From positions 1 through 58,736 of the forward strand of contig BCLD01000021.1 in assembly GCA_001600875.1 (NCBI GenBank): 58,736 nt of DNA, given 5' to 3'. This stretch comes from Solicoccozyma terricola (Eukaryota > Basidiomycota > Tremellomycetes > Filobasidiales > Piskurozymaceae). Positions 22,021 to 32,489 of the stretch are shown in pieces (the first letter of the stretch is position 1; every line of letters begins with the position of its first letter). The notes under the pieces were generated by a model that worked only from the letters and a program-made list of their open reading frames with translations, was not told the origin of the DNA and did no database searches. The position numbers and the translations under genes were made by a program.

Positions 22021-22289
22021 TTGTTCGGTTCGACAAAGGTTGTAGGCAGGTGAAAGTATTGGATATGGGTGCTTCTTCAATACAACGACAATCTCTAGCT
22101 CGCTTAGCCTGACTATATAGATGCAGGAGCGGCTTTAGAACAATAGAGAAATCGGTTACCCTTCTGCCTAAGTCAACAATAGTGTTGTTGACCTATAACA
22201 ATGGAATGCACTTAGATCCATTGTTTCCCTGTCTCACTTCCTTATGTCTCACACTAGTCCTTGAGACATTCGTGCTTCCAACCTTCTTT
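22021..22289 (+). repeat. Dispersed repeat R1, copy C
   Basis: Longest R1 copy, from TTGTTCGGTTCGACAAAGG to the shared end CTTCCAACCTTCTTT. It abuts the coding remnant of a copia element. It matches copies A and B with scattered point changes. Confidence 0.7.
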
Positions 22290-22748
22290 CCATCTTGAGT
22301 CTTGTTGCGTATTGTTCTATGACCGGATGCGTCTATATTCAACACCGAGCTCGTCGAAGAAGTGGGTGTTCGAGACGACAACAGACAGTAGCTTCATCAA
22401 CAGTGGAAGCAGAATATATTGCGACGGCAGAGGCGGCTCGAGAAGCCGTGTGGCTAAGGAATTTGCTCAAGGAACTAGACTTCAAGATGAGTAGGCCTAC
22501 AATCCTTCACGTCGACAATCAAGGGGCAATGCGTTTGGCAATCAACCCAAGTACACACCAGAGAACGAAACATATTGACATCAAGCGTCATCTTATCAGG
22601 GAACTTATCGAGAGTAACACAGTACAACTCGAATACATTGTTACCGGAAGGCAGCAGGCAGATATTCTCACCAAGCCTCTTCCGGGCTCTCGACATGCAT
22701 CGAATTCTACACAGCTAGGACTGCAACCACCTCAAGCTCGAGGGGGAG
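22290..22748 (+). mobile_element. Copia retrotransposon relic: RNase H end and polypurine tract
   Basis: The + strand reads QQTVASSTVEAEYIATAEAA, then REAVWLRNLL, LHVDNQGAMRLAINP, RTKHIDIKRHLIRELI and the end block QQADILTKPLPG. These are the Ty1/copia RNase H signatures (TxxSxxEAEYxA; KHIDxxxHxxRE). A polypurine tract GAGGGGGAG leads straight into the L4 LTR at 22749. Everything before the RNase H domain is gone; the segment upstream is an R1 repeat. Confidence 0.85.
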
Positions 22749-22987
22749 TATTAAGATAGGGCTTTTATGGACACGTGTCCATAAGACTGTCAGCAAGTAC
22801 GGATCAGTGTCCGTAACACTGTCAGCAAGTCTGGGTCAGTCTAGGATGCATCAGTATAAGGTAGGATGCAAGTGTGGCAGAGGGAACTCGTCTGGGACTA
22901 CATAATACCTAGTTTATCGAGCTAGAGATGTAGTAGAAGACTTCACCGAATATCATTCCCAGTTTTGCCACCACTTTATTCATAACA
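22749..22987 (+). repeat. 3' LTR of the copia relic (family L4)
   Basis: A 239-bp LTR from TATTAAGATAGGGC (first dinucleotide mutated from TG to TA when compared with 21631) to TTATTCATAACA. It follows the copia polypurine tract, which fixes it as the 3' LTR and sets the orientation as +. Confidence 0.8.
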
Positions 22988-24374
22988 ACCTTGCCGAATT
23001 GCAACCGATGGGAGGCTAACGGCCCTAACTCCATCGACCAGGTCGATTTGGCCGGGTATATCACATACACAACAACCGGACCTCATCAGGGGTTCTCAAT
23101 GCCACCATGGGCTCCTAAACCGTGGGTAATGATTTGATGACGTGACAGCGTCCCAAACCCTCGTGCCAACCTGTTTATCGGTGAAACTCGAAATGTTCAG
23201 CTGCCAGCTGTCTAGGATGTGGGGCAGTAGGATGCACTTGGGCACAGGAGTGGCATCTGGCACAACGGAATTTGATATCATCTCAGTCTAAAGTCCAGAG
23301 CACGACAACACCACCGCATTGCACACGTACGGCTCCGTGAGTTGCATCGGGAAAGATCCATAAGTGACGAGTACCACAGTCAGTTGCAACGGATTCTGCG
23401 AGATGCACTTCGTACCAACGCAACTGATTTGAACAAACCTACACCTTGAGCCAACCCAATACACCACTCCACACATTCGAAGCAAAAAGTGTTGTTTGGA
23501 ATGGATAATAGCAGGCGGATGATAGTATGTATATTGGTTTCTTGACCCGTTTACAATGAACACTCCAGCTCGCTTAACCTGGCATTATGAAGTTCCAGAG
23601 AGCGGCATAGAACAATGGAGGCAACTTTTACCCTTCCACCCTCAGGTTGGCAACACCAACCTAGATAATATGGACCCCTGAGACCTATTGATCTGATTCC
23701 CATTGTTCCTCTGTATCAGCCTTCTATCTTCCATACCTGAGATATTCCCTGCAACCTCCCTCATTCCCTCCTGAGACTTTCCGGATCCGTCCATTTGCAA
23801 CAAAAAGCCTTGGGGAGCGTCAGCATTTGCGAGGTTCACTTGGCGGCTATCCACTATCGAAGCCAAGGATACTTGGCCACCGTACAAACCGGGAACCACT
23901 ACTGCTCAATCCATCATGACGCCAGACACTAGGTTGGGGCCCCTTAACCTGGTATTTCAAACTATTAGAAACCTGCAAAGCCAGCGAGGAACCTATCACT
24001 ACCAACGAGGAGATGCTGGAACCCCGACCATTGGTTGACGTGCAGTCATATGGGTGAAGGTACCTGATACGTTGTGATTCCCGAGGCTTTTACCTGCGCA
24101 GCTCTTCAATTGGGGTGTTCTTGGGGCACCAATGCGAATAACATGCTGTCACTGAACACACGCTGTGGCATCTTCACTTCACGTATTGGAGGCACGAACG
24201 GAATTATATTCCTCGTGACGGACGAAGGAAACTTGAAACTTCCTCAAACGGAATATCCGTTTGGGTAACGCTTTGCCTTCGGTTAAAATCAAATGTCATG
24301 GACGACGTCATTCATGTATCCGCTTGCCGTACAAGAAGCGCGTTATTCTATATTGGTAGAAATACAAGGGAACG
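22988..24374. other. Gap with diverged R1 copy D
   Basis: Section 23566-23735 aligns loosely with R1 (shared CTCGCTTA, AGCGG, AGAACAATGGAG, TTACCCTTC blocks). No protein frame is convincing in the rest. Confidence 0.4.
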
Positions 24375-25661
24375 ATGCCCCACAACCCTCCCCTTCAATC
24401 ATCCCCTCCCGTGATGTCCGCTGCAACCGATGGAGATGGAACCAATGTCGGTAGTGGCCACAGTGCGACGGCCACAGCGGTCAATGGCTCCAACATCACG
24501 CCGAAGCCTGGCAATGCTAACATTGCCAAGGTCCCTGAGGCTCCGAAGTATATCATCAGTCCTCGTGGAAGCAGTGGGCTTTACGTTGAATCTTCTACGG
24601 CCAAGAAATACCCACCCGATCGTCCCCAGGGGGAGGTCCTTTTTCCCATAGAAGATCTAACATTCCCAGCCGAAGTCGATTATCTCCTGGAAACCGCTCT
24701 TTCCGTATACACGCCATTCTGGCCATGGTTTTCCTTTTCCGTGATCTTTGTCGACGTCGCGATCAGCCTGGCGATCATCATCTTAGGCGCTTTGACGGTG
24801 TCATTTTCCAACGGACCTCCCAGCACCATCAGAGGCTTGTCAATCACGAACACAATCATTGCGGGTTGCGCGGCACTACTCAAGGGCACGGTAAGTGAGC
24901 TTGTCCATGCATCCTTGCGGCTCATTCATTTACTCGTGCCCACTTTTACCTAGGGATTGCCTGCATCCGCATATAACTGCGAGCGCGCACTCGATCGCTT
25001 TATCGGAGAGATGGAAATGCTCCAAACGAAATGCAACCTATGCAAGACGCGGGAAAGGGCATCTAGAGGGTGGTTCCCTTTGCGATATCGGAAAGTTATG
25101 GATGAAACACCGGATGGTTGCGAGACAGAAGAGGTGCACAAGGGCCACGAGGCTACATTCGCTAACCTTCAGACCGAGTGGAACACGCTGTTGATCCAGA
25201 TTCAAAGTGTCGGCACGCAAGCTTTCATGGCGTGGGTGGTCTCTAATATGCACTTTGCTCTCCCTTAGTTTTACTTGACTAGACAATTGCTTCGTTCTTT
25301 CAGCTTCGGAGGTCAGACGAAAGCCGAAAAGGCAGCGCAGACTCAACAAGACAACACTGTGGCCGCCATTAATAAGATGCATGCCGACATCACTGCCAAA
25401 TTGTTACAGGCGGGCATTGTAACCTCAGGACACGCCGGTAATGGTGGTGGAGACGGAGCTGGTGAAAATGAAGGTGATAGAAATGGAGGTAGGGGTGGGA
25501 ACAACGCGGACGACACCGACAACCATCTCGGTACATCGGACAGACTACCGCCTGCACATCTAGGTGCATCTGGAACGACAAATGGAGCTAGTGACTCTCC
25601 CCCGACAGGTGGTCATTCCGAGGTCGCCGCAGGTACCAGGGAGATGCATGGGATAGTTTAG
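24375..25661 (+). CDS. SLATT-domain two-membrane-span protein
   Basis: Exons 24375-24890, 24954-25231 and 25304-25661 with introns of 63 nt (GTAAGT/TAG) and 72 nt (GTGGGT/CAG) keep one frame and encode 383 residues. A polar N-terminus leads to the block VLFPIEDLTFPAEVDY, two close membrane spans (FSVIFVDVAISLAIIILGAL and LSITNTIIAGCAALLKG), then a long helical segment (CERALDRFIGEMEMLQTKCN ... ATFANLQTEWNTLLIQIQ) and a Gly/Asn-rich tail. Two spans followed at once by LLKGxGLP and a helix is the pattern of the fungal SLATT (SMODS/SLOG-associating 2TM effector) family. In bacteria SLATT proteins are membrane effectors of nucleotide-signalled immunity; in fungi the function is not established. 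The second intron's unusual GTGGGT donor is shared with the alpha/beta hydrolase gene here. Confidence 0.75.
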
Positions 25662-26028
25662 CACCGATAAACATCGCAAGTTTTGCGTAAGGAAGATGGT
25701 AACGCAAACCGCATTCTCGTTCTCGCCATGGTGATACGTATGAGCAGTCATATCGAGGAAGCGAATTCGTGAAACATCTTGGAGGCATACTGCCAGTTCC
25801 AGTACTCATTTTGTATTATATATTTTGTATGCTCTTCTTTCTCTTTGTTCTCTCCATTTACTTTGAGTATAAAGTGCAAGCCCTCAAAGCTCCCCTTTCC
25901 CTCTTTGTAGTTCACCCTGTTAATGATGATCATTCCGTAACATACATCTTCATCCATTTTCACCTCTGCGTGGGGCAGGGGATTCGGCTGAGTCTTGTTT
26001 TTGTTGTTTACAGAGTCCAGATCTAGTT
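25662..26028. other. Intergenic AT-rich stretch
   Basis: TATATATTTTGTATGC near 25817-25832 could act in the 3' region of the SLATT gene. No gene seen. Confidence 0.4.
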
Positions 26029-26226
26029 TTTTGGAAGTGGCGAATACTGTGCTATGGTTGATGCCGAAGTATAGCATTTACAATGCATGGCTCTGCCATG
26101 CAGCATAGCAAATGATGCAGGTGGCAAAGATCTTTGTTCCAATGTTGTAAGAGTACTATATACGTCTGCCACTTTTGGTCAAGCTCGACGTACGACAGAA
26201 TGAGAAACATCCAATTATTTACAACA
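26029..26226 (+). repeat. Solo LTR of family L3, copy 3
   Basis: Aligns over its length with 19566-19766 in the same orientation (TTGGAAGTGGCGAATACTGT ... CAATTATTTACAACA). Flanking pentamers do not match. The 5' TG is altered to TT. Confidence 0.75.
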
Positions 26227-26946
26227 CATTCCTCTTAACACCTAGAACTGCGTGCGCATGTGTAATTCGACAAACGCCTGAGGCGATCGGTCTACCTGGT
26301 TTATCTGCTATTATACACCAATGGTCAGAGTTCAAAGGCTTTCGTTGGCCACAAAATCTTACATGATCTTGTGGTTAGTTACCTGCAGCGTTATTTATAG
26401 TTGTTGCTGAGGTAGAAGACTCTCCGCCCCCAAGGGTTTTGGAGGATGCTGTGATGTTTAGCTGCACCATGATCGGAACGATTATGATCCTTTATCCGCT
26501 ACAAGGCTAGCTGAACTTTCTTTTGCATCCAAGCTAAAATCCAATCATGTACAGCGGATACATATCTATACACCTTTTCAGGCTTCGAGTAAAGCAGTTG
26601 TTATCTAGGGAGGAAGCAAACCTGAAACCGCAGAGCGCCTCCCTTGCGCAAAAAGAATACCAGGCACGCGTCACTTTCGCCACCCGCGTTCCTGGAAAGC
26701 CACTCAAACCTAGGATCCACATAACTGACCCGAATCCGCACGAACGATTCATGGAAAGTGACTGCACAAAAAATAAATCAATTCTTCGGAGGGTCTCCCT
26801 TATTCAGCTTCCTACCGCTGTGGCGGCTGCAATCCAGTCTCAGGAACGCACGAGTGTTGGACGTTCATCCTTCCGAGTAAAGCTGGGGAGTTCTGTTGTG
26901 GAAGGTTCTGCTGGTCAAGGGCGATCTTCGGACCCTCGTCGCGGAA
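26227..26946. other. Gene-free stretch before interstitial telomere repeats
   Basis: An open frame runs 26547-27008 (+) but crosses the telomere-like repeat and has no domain, so I do not call it. Nothing else is recognisable. Confidence 0.4.
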
Positions 26947-26964
26947 GGGTTAGGGTTAGGGTTA
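26947..26964 (+). repeat. Interstitial telomere repeats (GGGTTA)3
   Basis: Three perfect telomere units lie between GCGGAA and CCTATTG, in the same orientation as those at 21808-21834, opposite to the chromosome-end array. Confidence 0.8.
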
Positions 26965-27340
26965 CCTATTGTAAAGACCACGCCAATTCACAACAATACA
27001 CAAACTAATAACCACTACTGTCGAGCTGAGGCTTGCCACACTTCTGATTTGGTCAGCAACAAAATCTGAATAGCAGAGCTCCGCGGGGCTCTCATGACGC
27101 CATTGGATGATCACGCAACGAGCCAAATATCAGTGGAGAAACAAGAACGGATTGCGGTGGTGGAAGCGTTTCTTGTAGGCGTTGTGCGGAAGCTGTTGGA
27201 GACAGCCGGAGCTATCCCATTGGCACTGCCAGGTTGGAACCGATAATCGGTACAAAACAACGTCGTTGGGTAATTGTTTCATATCGAGATATCAATGACC
27301 CGCGCGGAAAACCACCGGCGGTCACATGATATCAATGATA

Positions 27341-27434
27341 TCAAGCTAGAGGTTTGCCCTTTGTATTAGAAACCAACCAATATAATACAGTTTCCGTCTC
27401 CCCCTTTCGCCGCAAAATCAGCATATTCACAACA
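27341..27434 (+). repeat. Partial LTR of family L2
   Basis: ATCAAGCTAGAGG through CATATTCACAACA matches 51472-51566. The first 25 or so bases of the LTR are missing. It interrupts the peroxidase relic that follows on the minus strand. Confidence 0.7.
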
Positions 27435-27640
27435 ATATCCTTGTCGGTCCAGCTTGGGTAGCTCTCCTGGAACATGTCACAGATGGCGTTGTGCTCGCAC
27501 GTGAACAACATTTGCATCAGCACGAGGCCGACCTAGAAACCCGACTCCTTAATGTTGGACCCCGGTCAGGGTCCATGAAGGTTTCCCGATTTCGGTGATG
27601 TGCAGCTTGCCGTCCACGCTCCCTTTGCTGTGACAATTAA
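27435..27640 (-). pseudogene. Animal-type haem peroxidase / fatty-acid dioxygenase relic
   Basis: The minus strand reads NIKESGF-stop-VGLVLMQMLFTCEHNAICDMF followed by QESYPSWTDKD, broken off by the L2 LTR. LFTxEHNAICDM and YPSWxD are signatures of the alpha-dioxygenase/linoleate-dioxygenase branch of the An_peroxidase superfamily. The stop (TAG, 27533-27535) replaces the tryptophan expected in GFWVGL. Upstream DGKLHITEIGKPS is in a different frame. Haem-ligand and tyrosyl-radical regions are absent, so this is a short dead fragment. Confidence 0.65.
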
Positions 27641-28148
27641 CCGCTCGCTAGCCCCTAGTGTCCCTCCTATTAATGGTGTTCAACCACCCTCCTGCATCCG
27701 GCGCCACCAACAGTATCGTTCCTGATATTCCCGTCCAAGCCCCCATCACATCCGCTTCCTTCAGGTGGATGCAGGGATGAGCGCGTTTTGCTGCTCACAT
27801 ACCTCATATACACACTTCTCCACCTCTTCCACATCTCCCAGATTCCGGAGGTCAGCTGCTTATTTTGTCGCCGAATTGCGGAATGAAATTCTCTTTGCTC
27901 GTCAACTAGCCGCAACCTTTTGTAGCTTTGCTCCCCCCCGTCATCCCTCATCGCTCAAAAAGAATCTGTCCCAGAGTTTCGAGCATAGCGCCATTCGAAG
28001 TCCAAACTCCCCCATAGGCTTTATCGAACACGGACGAGTCCTTCATATTCGTCTTAAGAACAGAGTAGACAAAGCCTGAAACTTGCGAGTACCTTCCACA
28101 TCAACGACTCGCTTGACAAAGCTGTACTGATATGTCCCACTTTACCAG
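27641..28148. other. Upstream region of the GH13 gene
   Basis: No coding signal that survives inspection. The last 60 bases before the ATG are pyrimidine/A-rich, compatible with a short leader; no clear TATA box was found. Confidence 0.4.
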
Positions 28149-30056
28149 TTGACCACCATGACATTGGAGAACACGGATCCTACGGTCATGTACAACCAAT
28201 TCGGCTTTGGTGAAATCCCCGATGGCGGAATGGGCTTCCGCCTTTTCGTTCCTGACAACACGATCGATCCCAACCAATACAACGGCGGCGGGCCGTGCAA
28301 GATCACGTCAGTCAAAGTGGTGGGAGACTTCCAGACCACAATCAATCCAGGAAACAAAAATTGGGATCAGGCGACCGGCCTCCAGATGGACGACCATGGC
28401 GATCCTCATGGTCACCTGTGGACAGTCACGCTACCCTCCAACTTTCCTGATGGCTACTTCCAGTACAAGTTTATCGTCTCCTTTGGCAACGGTAGTGTTC
28501 GATGGGTGGGCGATCCGTGTGGCAAGCATGGCGGCAGCAGCAACGACAATGCTGCCTTTGTCAAGGGTGGCAGCCCCCTCACCATCACCCCCCTCAACCC
28601 CGCGTTTCGTCGCCCCAAGCCGCGGGACATCATCGCCTATGAGTTGATGATCGACGACTTCACTAAGGACTATCGCGGCAACCGCGCTCCAATCGACGCT
28701 GTCGTCGACAAACTCCAGCACATCAAGGAACTGGGAGTCAACGCCATCGAGTTCATGCCCTGGATTGCTTGGCCAGACTCGGACAAGTTCAGCTGGGGCT
28801 ACGACCCGATCAACTATTTCGCAGTCGAGAACGATCTCGTCACAGGCCCCGGGGAGCCGCTCGACAAACTCTCCCGCCTCGGCAAGCTGATCTCCAAGTG
28901 CCACGAGGAGGGGCTCATGGTCATTCTCGACATCGTTCTTCAGCATGCTTCCCACGGTCTGGATACGGGCGGTTTCCCCTACTACTGGCTCTGGCAGGAC
29001 GCCGCAGATTGCCCGTTCGTAGGCTCCTTCACAAACGACTCGACGTTCGGCAGCCTACCGCTCGACTACCACAATACCTGCACGCTCGAGTTCATGCGCG
29101 ACGTGTGTGTCTACTGGATCGAACAGTTCAAAGTCGACGGATTCCGTTTTGACCAGGTCTCCGGCTACCACAACCCAGACTTTCCACACCAAGGCGCACC
29201 GGCCCTGATGAGCTCTCTGCGGGAGTACCTCGACCGTAACAAACTCTATGATTTTCCGCTCATCATCGAGGACAAATGGGACTTTGGCGTGATGGCTGAC
29301 ACGAACGAGATCGGTGCGACATCCGGATGGTTCGACATGTTCCGTGCCTCCCCGTTCAACGCCCTTGCCTTCAACAACCGCCTGGGGACCAACTACGTCC
29401 GCGTCCTGAACACAGCACGGGATTTCAACTTCCCAATCGGCCCGACGATCTACATCGACAACCATGACCATGCGAGCATTGCCCTCCGTGCAGGCGGTCG
29501 TGGCCAGTGGTTCCGCACGCAACCATACGCGATCGCTCTCGCTACCTGCTCTGGCAATCTCCTCCTGCGCAACGGTCAGGAGTTTGCCCAGGAGGTGAAC
29601 ATGCCCGAAAACGGCGAAGAGCCTCCTGATCGCGTCCAGTCCCGCCCCCTCAAGTGGGAGCTGGCCACCGACGACACCGGTCGCTCTCTCCGCGGAATCT
29701 ACAAGCTACTATTGGACATGCGGCGTCAGCATCTGTCGCTTGGCTCACCCAATTTCTACCCTAATGACTACGACCAACAGTGGGCCCACTTCAGCTCAGA
29801 AGGCTACGGGATAGACGTCGACAAGCAGGTCGTTATTTACCACCGCTGGGGTAATGATGTCGACGGCGTGCTGGAGCGGTTCATCGTCGTCCTCAACTTT
29901 TCCGACACCCGTCAGTTTGTCGACGTCCCTTTCCCCGCAAATGGTGTTTGGACCGATCTCATCAATAATAACACCCTCCAGGACGTCAACGGCTTCAGGC
30001 TGTTCAACTTTGGCGTCCCTGACAATTGGGGCTGCGTCTTCTTCCGGAAGGGCTAA
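28149..30056 (+). CDS. GH13 alpha-glucan-active enzyme with N-terminal CBM48-like domain
   Basis: One uninterrupted frame of 635 residues, no introns. Residues about 1-130 are a beta-sandwich like CBM48 of branching and debranching enzymes (VKVVGDFQTTINPGNKNWD, HGHLWTVTLP). The TIM barrel has GH13 regions I (DIVLQH, 261-266), II (DGFRFDQVSGYH, nucleophile Asp335), III (LIIEDKWDF, acid/base Glu374) and IV (IDNHDH, Asp440), so the catalytic triad is complete. A beta-domain closes the protein (ERFIVVLNFSDTRQFVDVP). There is no signal peptide, so it should be cytosolic, acting on glycogen or maltodextrin. It is closer in layout to bacterial GlgB/GlgX-like proteins than to secreted fungal alpha-amylases. 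The lack of introns in a gene this long, beside neighbours with an intron every few hundred bases, suggests horizontal origin. A conservative alternative is an intron-poor fungal GH13 subfamily. Confidence 0.88.
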   Translation: MTTMTLENTDPTVMYNQFGFGEIPDGGMGFRLFVPDNTIDPNQYNGGGPCKITSVKVVGDFQTTINPGNKNWDQATGLQMDDHGDPHGHLWTVTLPSNFPDGYFQYKFIVSFGNGSVRWVGDPCGKHGGSSNDNAAFVKGGSPLTITPLNPAFRRPKPRDIIAYELMIDDFTKDYRGNRAPIDAVVDKLQHIKELGVNAIEFMPWIAWPDSDKFSWGYDPINYFAVENDLVTGPGEPLDKLSRLGKLISKCHEEGLMVILDIVLQHASHGLDTGGFPYYWLWQDAADCPFVGSFTNDSTFGSLPLDYHNTCTLEFMRDVCVYWIEQFKVDGFRFDQVSGYHNPDFPHQGAPALMSSLREYLDRNKLYDFPLIIEDKWDFGVMADTNEIGATSGWFDMFRASPFNALAFNNRLGTNYVRVLNTARDFNFPIGPTIYIDNHDHASIALRAGGRGQWFRTQPYAIALATCSGNLLLRNGQEFAQEVNMPENGEEPPDRVQSRPLKWELATDDTGRSLRGIYKLLLDMRRQHLSLGSPNFYPNDYDQQWAHFSSEGYGIDVDKQVVIYHRWGNDVDGVLERFIVVLNFSDTRQFVDVPFPANGVWTDLINNNTLQDVNGFRLFNFGVPDNWGCVFFRKG

Positions 30057-31699
30057 CCGAGCCTGCATCGTGTTCTGAACTTTTGGAGGATATCATGAAA
30101 TAGCATACCTGTAACTATCCACAAAATTCGGGAAACACGGGCGGAATGTCCTAGGACACCTCATCGTTGCGGTGGATGTTCCCTGCCCCTGTTTATACAA
30201 CGACCTATAGGATGCTATGAATACGTTTGACAGTTATCTTGTCGGCTGCGTTGTTGTTTCCGGAATGTGACAAAACGCGAGAAGGTCAGACCGTGCCTGA
30301 CTACAGGTGACATGGGGCTTGCGGGAAGCCATAACATGAACTGTCGTCCACTTGACACACCTGCCGCCGGCATGGCCTGGAACATTCTAATCTATTATGG
30401 GAATCTGGCCAGGTATTGAATCCGGGTATGTTGCAAATCCCATCTAAAGGAAGGCATTCACAATACATCAGAAGCGAACGGTACCATCTTGCTGATGGCT
30501 GCCTATTACACCTGTATGTGCGGAATGCTCCCGAATGCATCGCATCCGTCTTTCTTAGAGGAGCCTCAACCATTGTAGCAAACTACCGCTTTGAACTTGG
30601 AACCCTTGTTTCCGCTTGGGTCCGCTGAGCACGAACACCCCTCGCTGGGATCAAGATGGCTTGTAATAAACAAGAACTGAGGAGAGAAACGTCAATTTGT
30701 AATATCAAATTCGGCCAAGCCTGTTGGGATATAGCTCCCATCCTCTGGCAATGCCTACCCCTTTCCGGGACAGTGAGAGCAAGCAAATCCCCAGACCTGT
30801 TGGTGAAAACTGTTAGACATGATGACTATTGAAGATCGTCACACATCTCTCCATAGTTTTGAAAATGCGGACGGCGTACGCTCAGGTTACACCTATGGCA
30901 TGAATGATATCTTTGCGATTCCGTGTAGACACAGATCATACTGATGGCTCTCACAACACCCCAAACAGCATGAAAACGGGATCCGAGAGGTGCACCACTG
31001 ATGGTGAGGCTGTACCGGCTCTTCATCAATGTTGTGCAGGTTGCTTCGATGGCAAATGTGGCTACAAGGCGAACCAAGGGGAGGTGGGCTTGGTGGCTGG
31101 TATACTAGCCCTAATCGGATGGGAAGTGCTGGTTGTCATCGCCTGCTTACAATGGTTGCCTCACAACATAATCTTCCCAGGGGACACAGCCACGGTGACG
31201 ACAGCCCTTTCCGTAGGTTGGAATCTGGATTGCGAGCACAAATGTGCTCACGCTGTTCACTTGGAGGGCCTGTCGTACTCACGGCGCCACCCAATAGCTG
31301 TTGGATGGTAGGCTTTATGTCAAAGGCTGATGATCGACGAGAGTATCAATTCCCTATGGCCCACCGCCGTGCATGGTGTGGCCGACGACCCGGCATACTG
31401 GAGCTACATCCTTTACTTGCTAGTGGTGACATTCGCCGTTTGACTTGTGAAGCAATTTTGATGGGATCTTTATACCCATCTACACACCTGACTTCTGCAT
31501 CTTGGGATATATGCCACAAACATGATCGTTATAATTTTTCCTGCTTTTGCACCTCAACTGTGCTGAACTGCATCTGAAGAGCATCTCAACAGCTCTCATC
31601 CTTTCCTAGCAACCACTTTGCCTGTATGCATACAACCACTTGTACAGCCAAGTGGCTACTACTGATCAAGCATTTTCCACTGATCCTCGGTAAAGAATT
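30057..31699. other. Long stretch with no recognised gene
   Basis: Open frames at 30904-31311 and 31029-31577 (+) overlap each other and carry no domain, splice partner or start context. A few ATG/stop-rich tracts look like decayed sequence next to the copia relic. I see nothing to annotate. Confidence 0.4.
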
Positions 31700-32489
31700 A
31701 GACGACATGCCACTAATTATCAACTAATTTTCAAGAAAACCTCCAAGGAAGCATTTGAATCTTTCTGGGGAAGTGTCTGCCGCACACCTCCTAGTGGCTG
31801 GATCACCAGTGTAATTGGCATCACAGTATGTGACTAGCAATTTCTTGGTGGGGCTTGATGCCCCCGACTCAAGTGACCATGTTGTGGTTCCCTCTAGATA
31901 TGATAATACCCTTTTAGCAACCCATACATGGTTCTCGGATGTATTGTAGCTGAATTGACTGAGTAATCCCACCACAAATGCATAGATCGGGTCAAAGTGA
32001 CTGAGATACCCACATAAGTGACCCTACGATGGATAGATACCAATTCTGTCACTTGATGTCTAGGTCATCGGTACTGAGCTCCAGTTTGGTGTCTTCCAGG
32101 GGTGTGGCGATCGACGTAGCATTCTCAAGTGTAAAAGAATTTGTTCAATGTAAGCCTCCTTAGTATGGCATCCATGCATGGGAGAAGAAAAGTTTGATCC
32201 CTCTTACAATAGTATAGCCCCAGTGTTAGTCACTTCATTGAATCCCATCGAGGTCAAGTGAGTCCTGATGAGCTTCCACCATACCCTTGGTGATTGCACA
32301 AGTCCATAAGGCGACTTAATCAAACATAGCCCTGTCATCGATGGATTAAGTTGCCGATATCCAGGTGGGGAAAGTCATGCAGATCTCTTCACTGAGCATC
32401 CCATTCAAGAACGCTGTGTTGGGGTCCATTTGATGGAGCAATTCGAAGCCAGCAGACTGCTCCGAACGGCTGTAGATCCTGGAAGTTGG
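31700..32489 (-). mobile_element. Decayed copia element, 3' half (reverse transcriptase and RNase H pieces)
   Basis: On the minus strand FELLHQMDPNTAFLNGMLSE then EICMTFP is the copia RT block xLHQMDVKTAFLNG. Further downstream VWVAKRVLSYLEGTTTW and YCDANYTGDPATRR are the copia RNase H lead-in. Frames are broken many times between them. The RT is cut at 32489, where the gypsy element begins; the upstream part continues at 42507. Confidence 0.8.

Noticed and set aside
26547..27008. 153-codon open frame running through interstitial telomere repeats
   Set aside because: The repeat itself codes the RVRVRV stretch; no domain, start context or conservation argument supports a gene.
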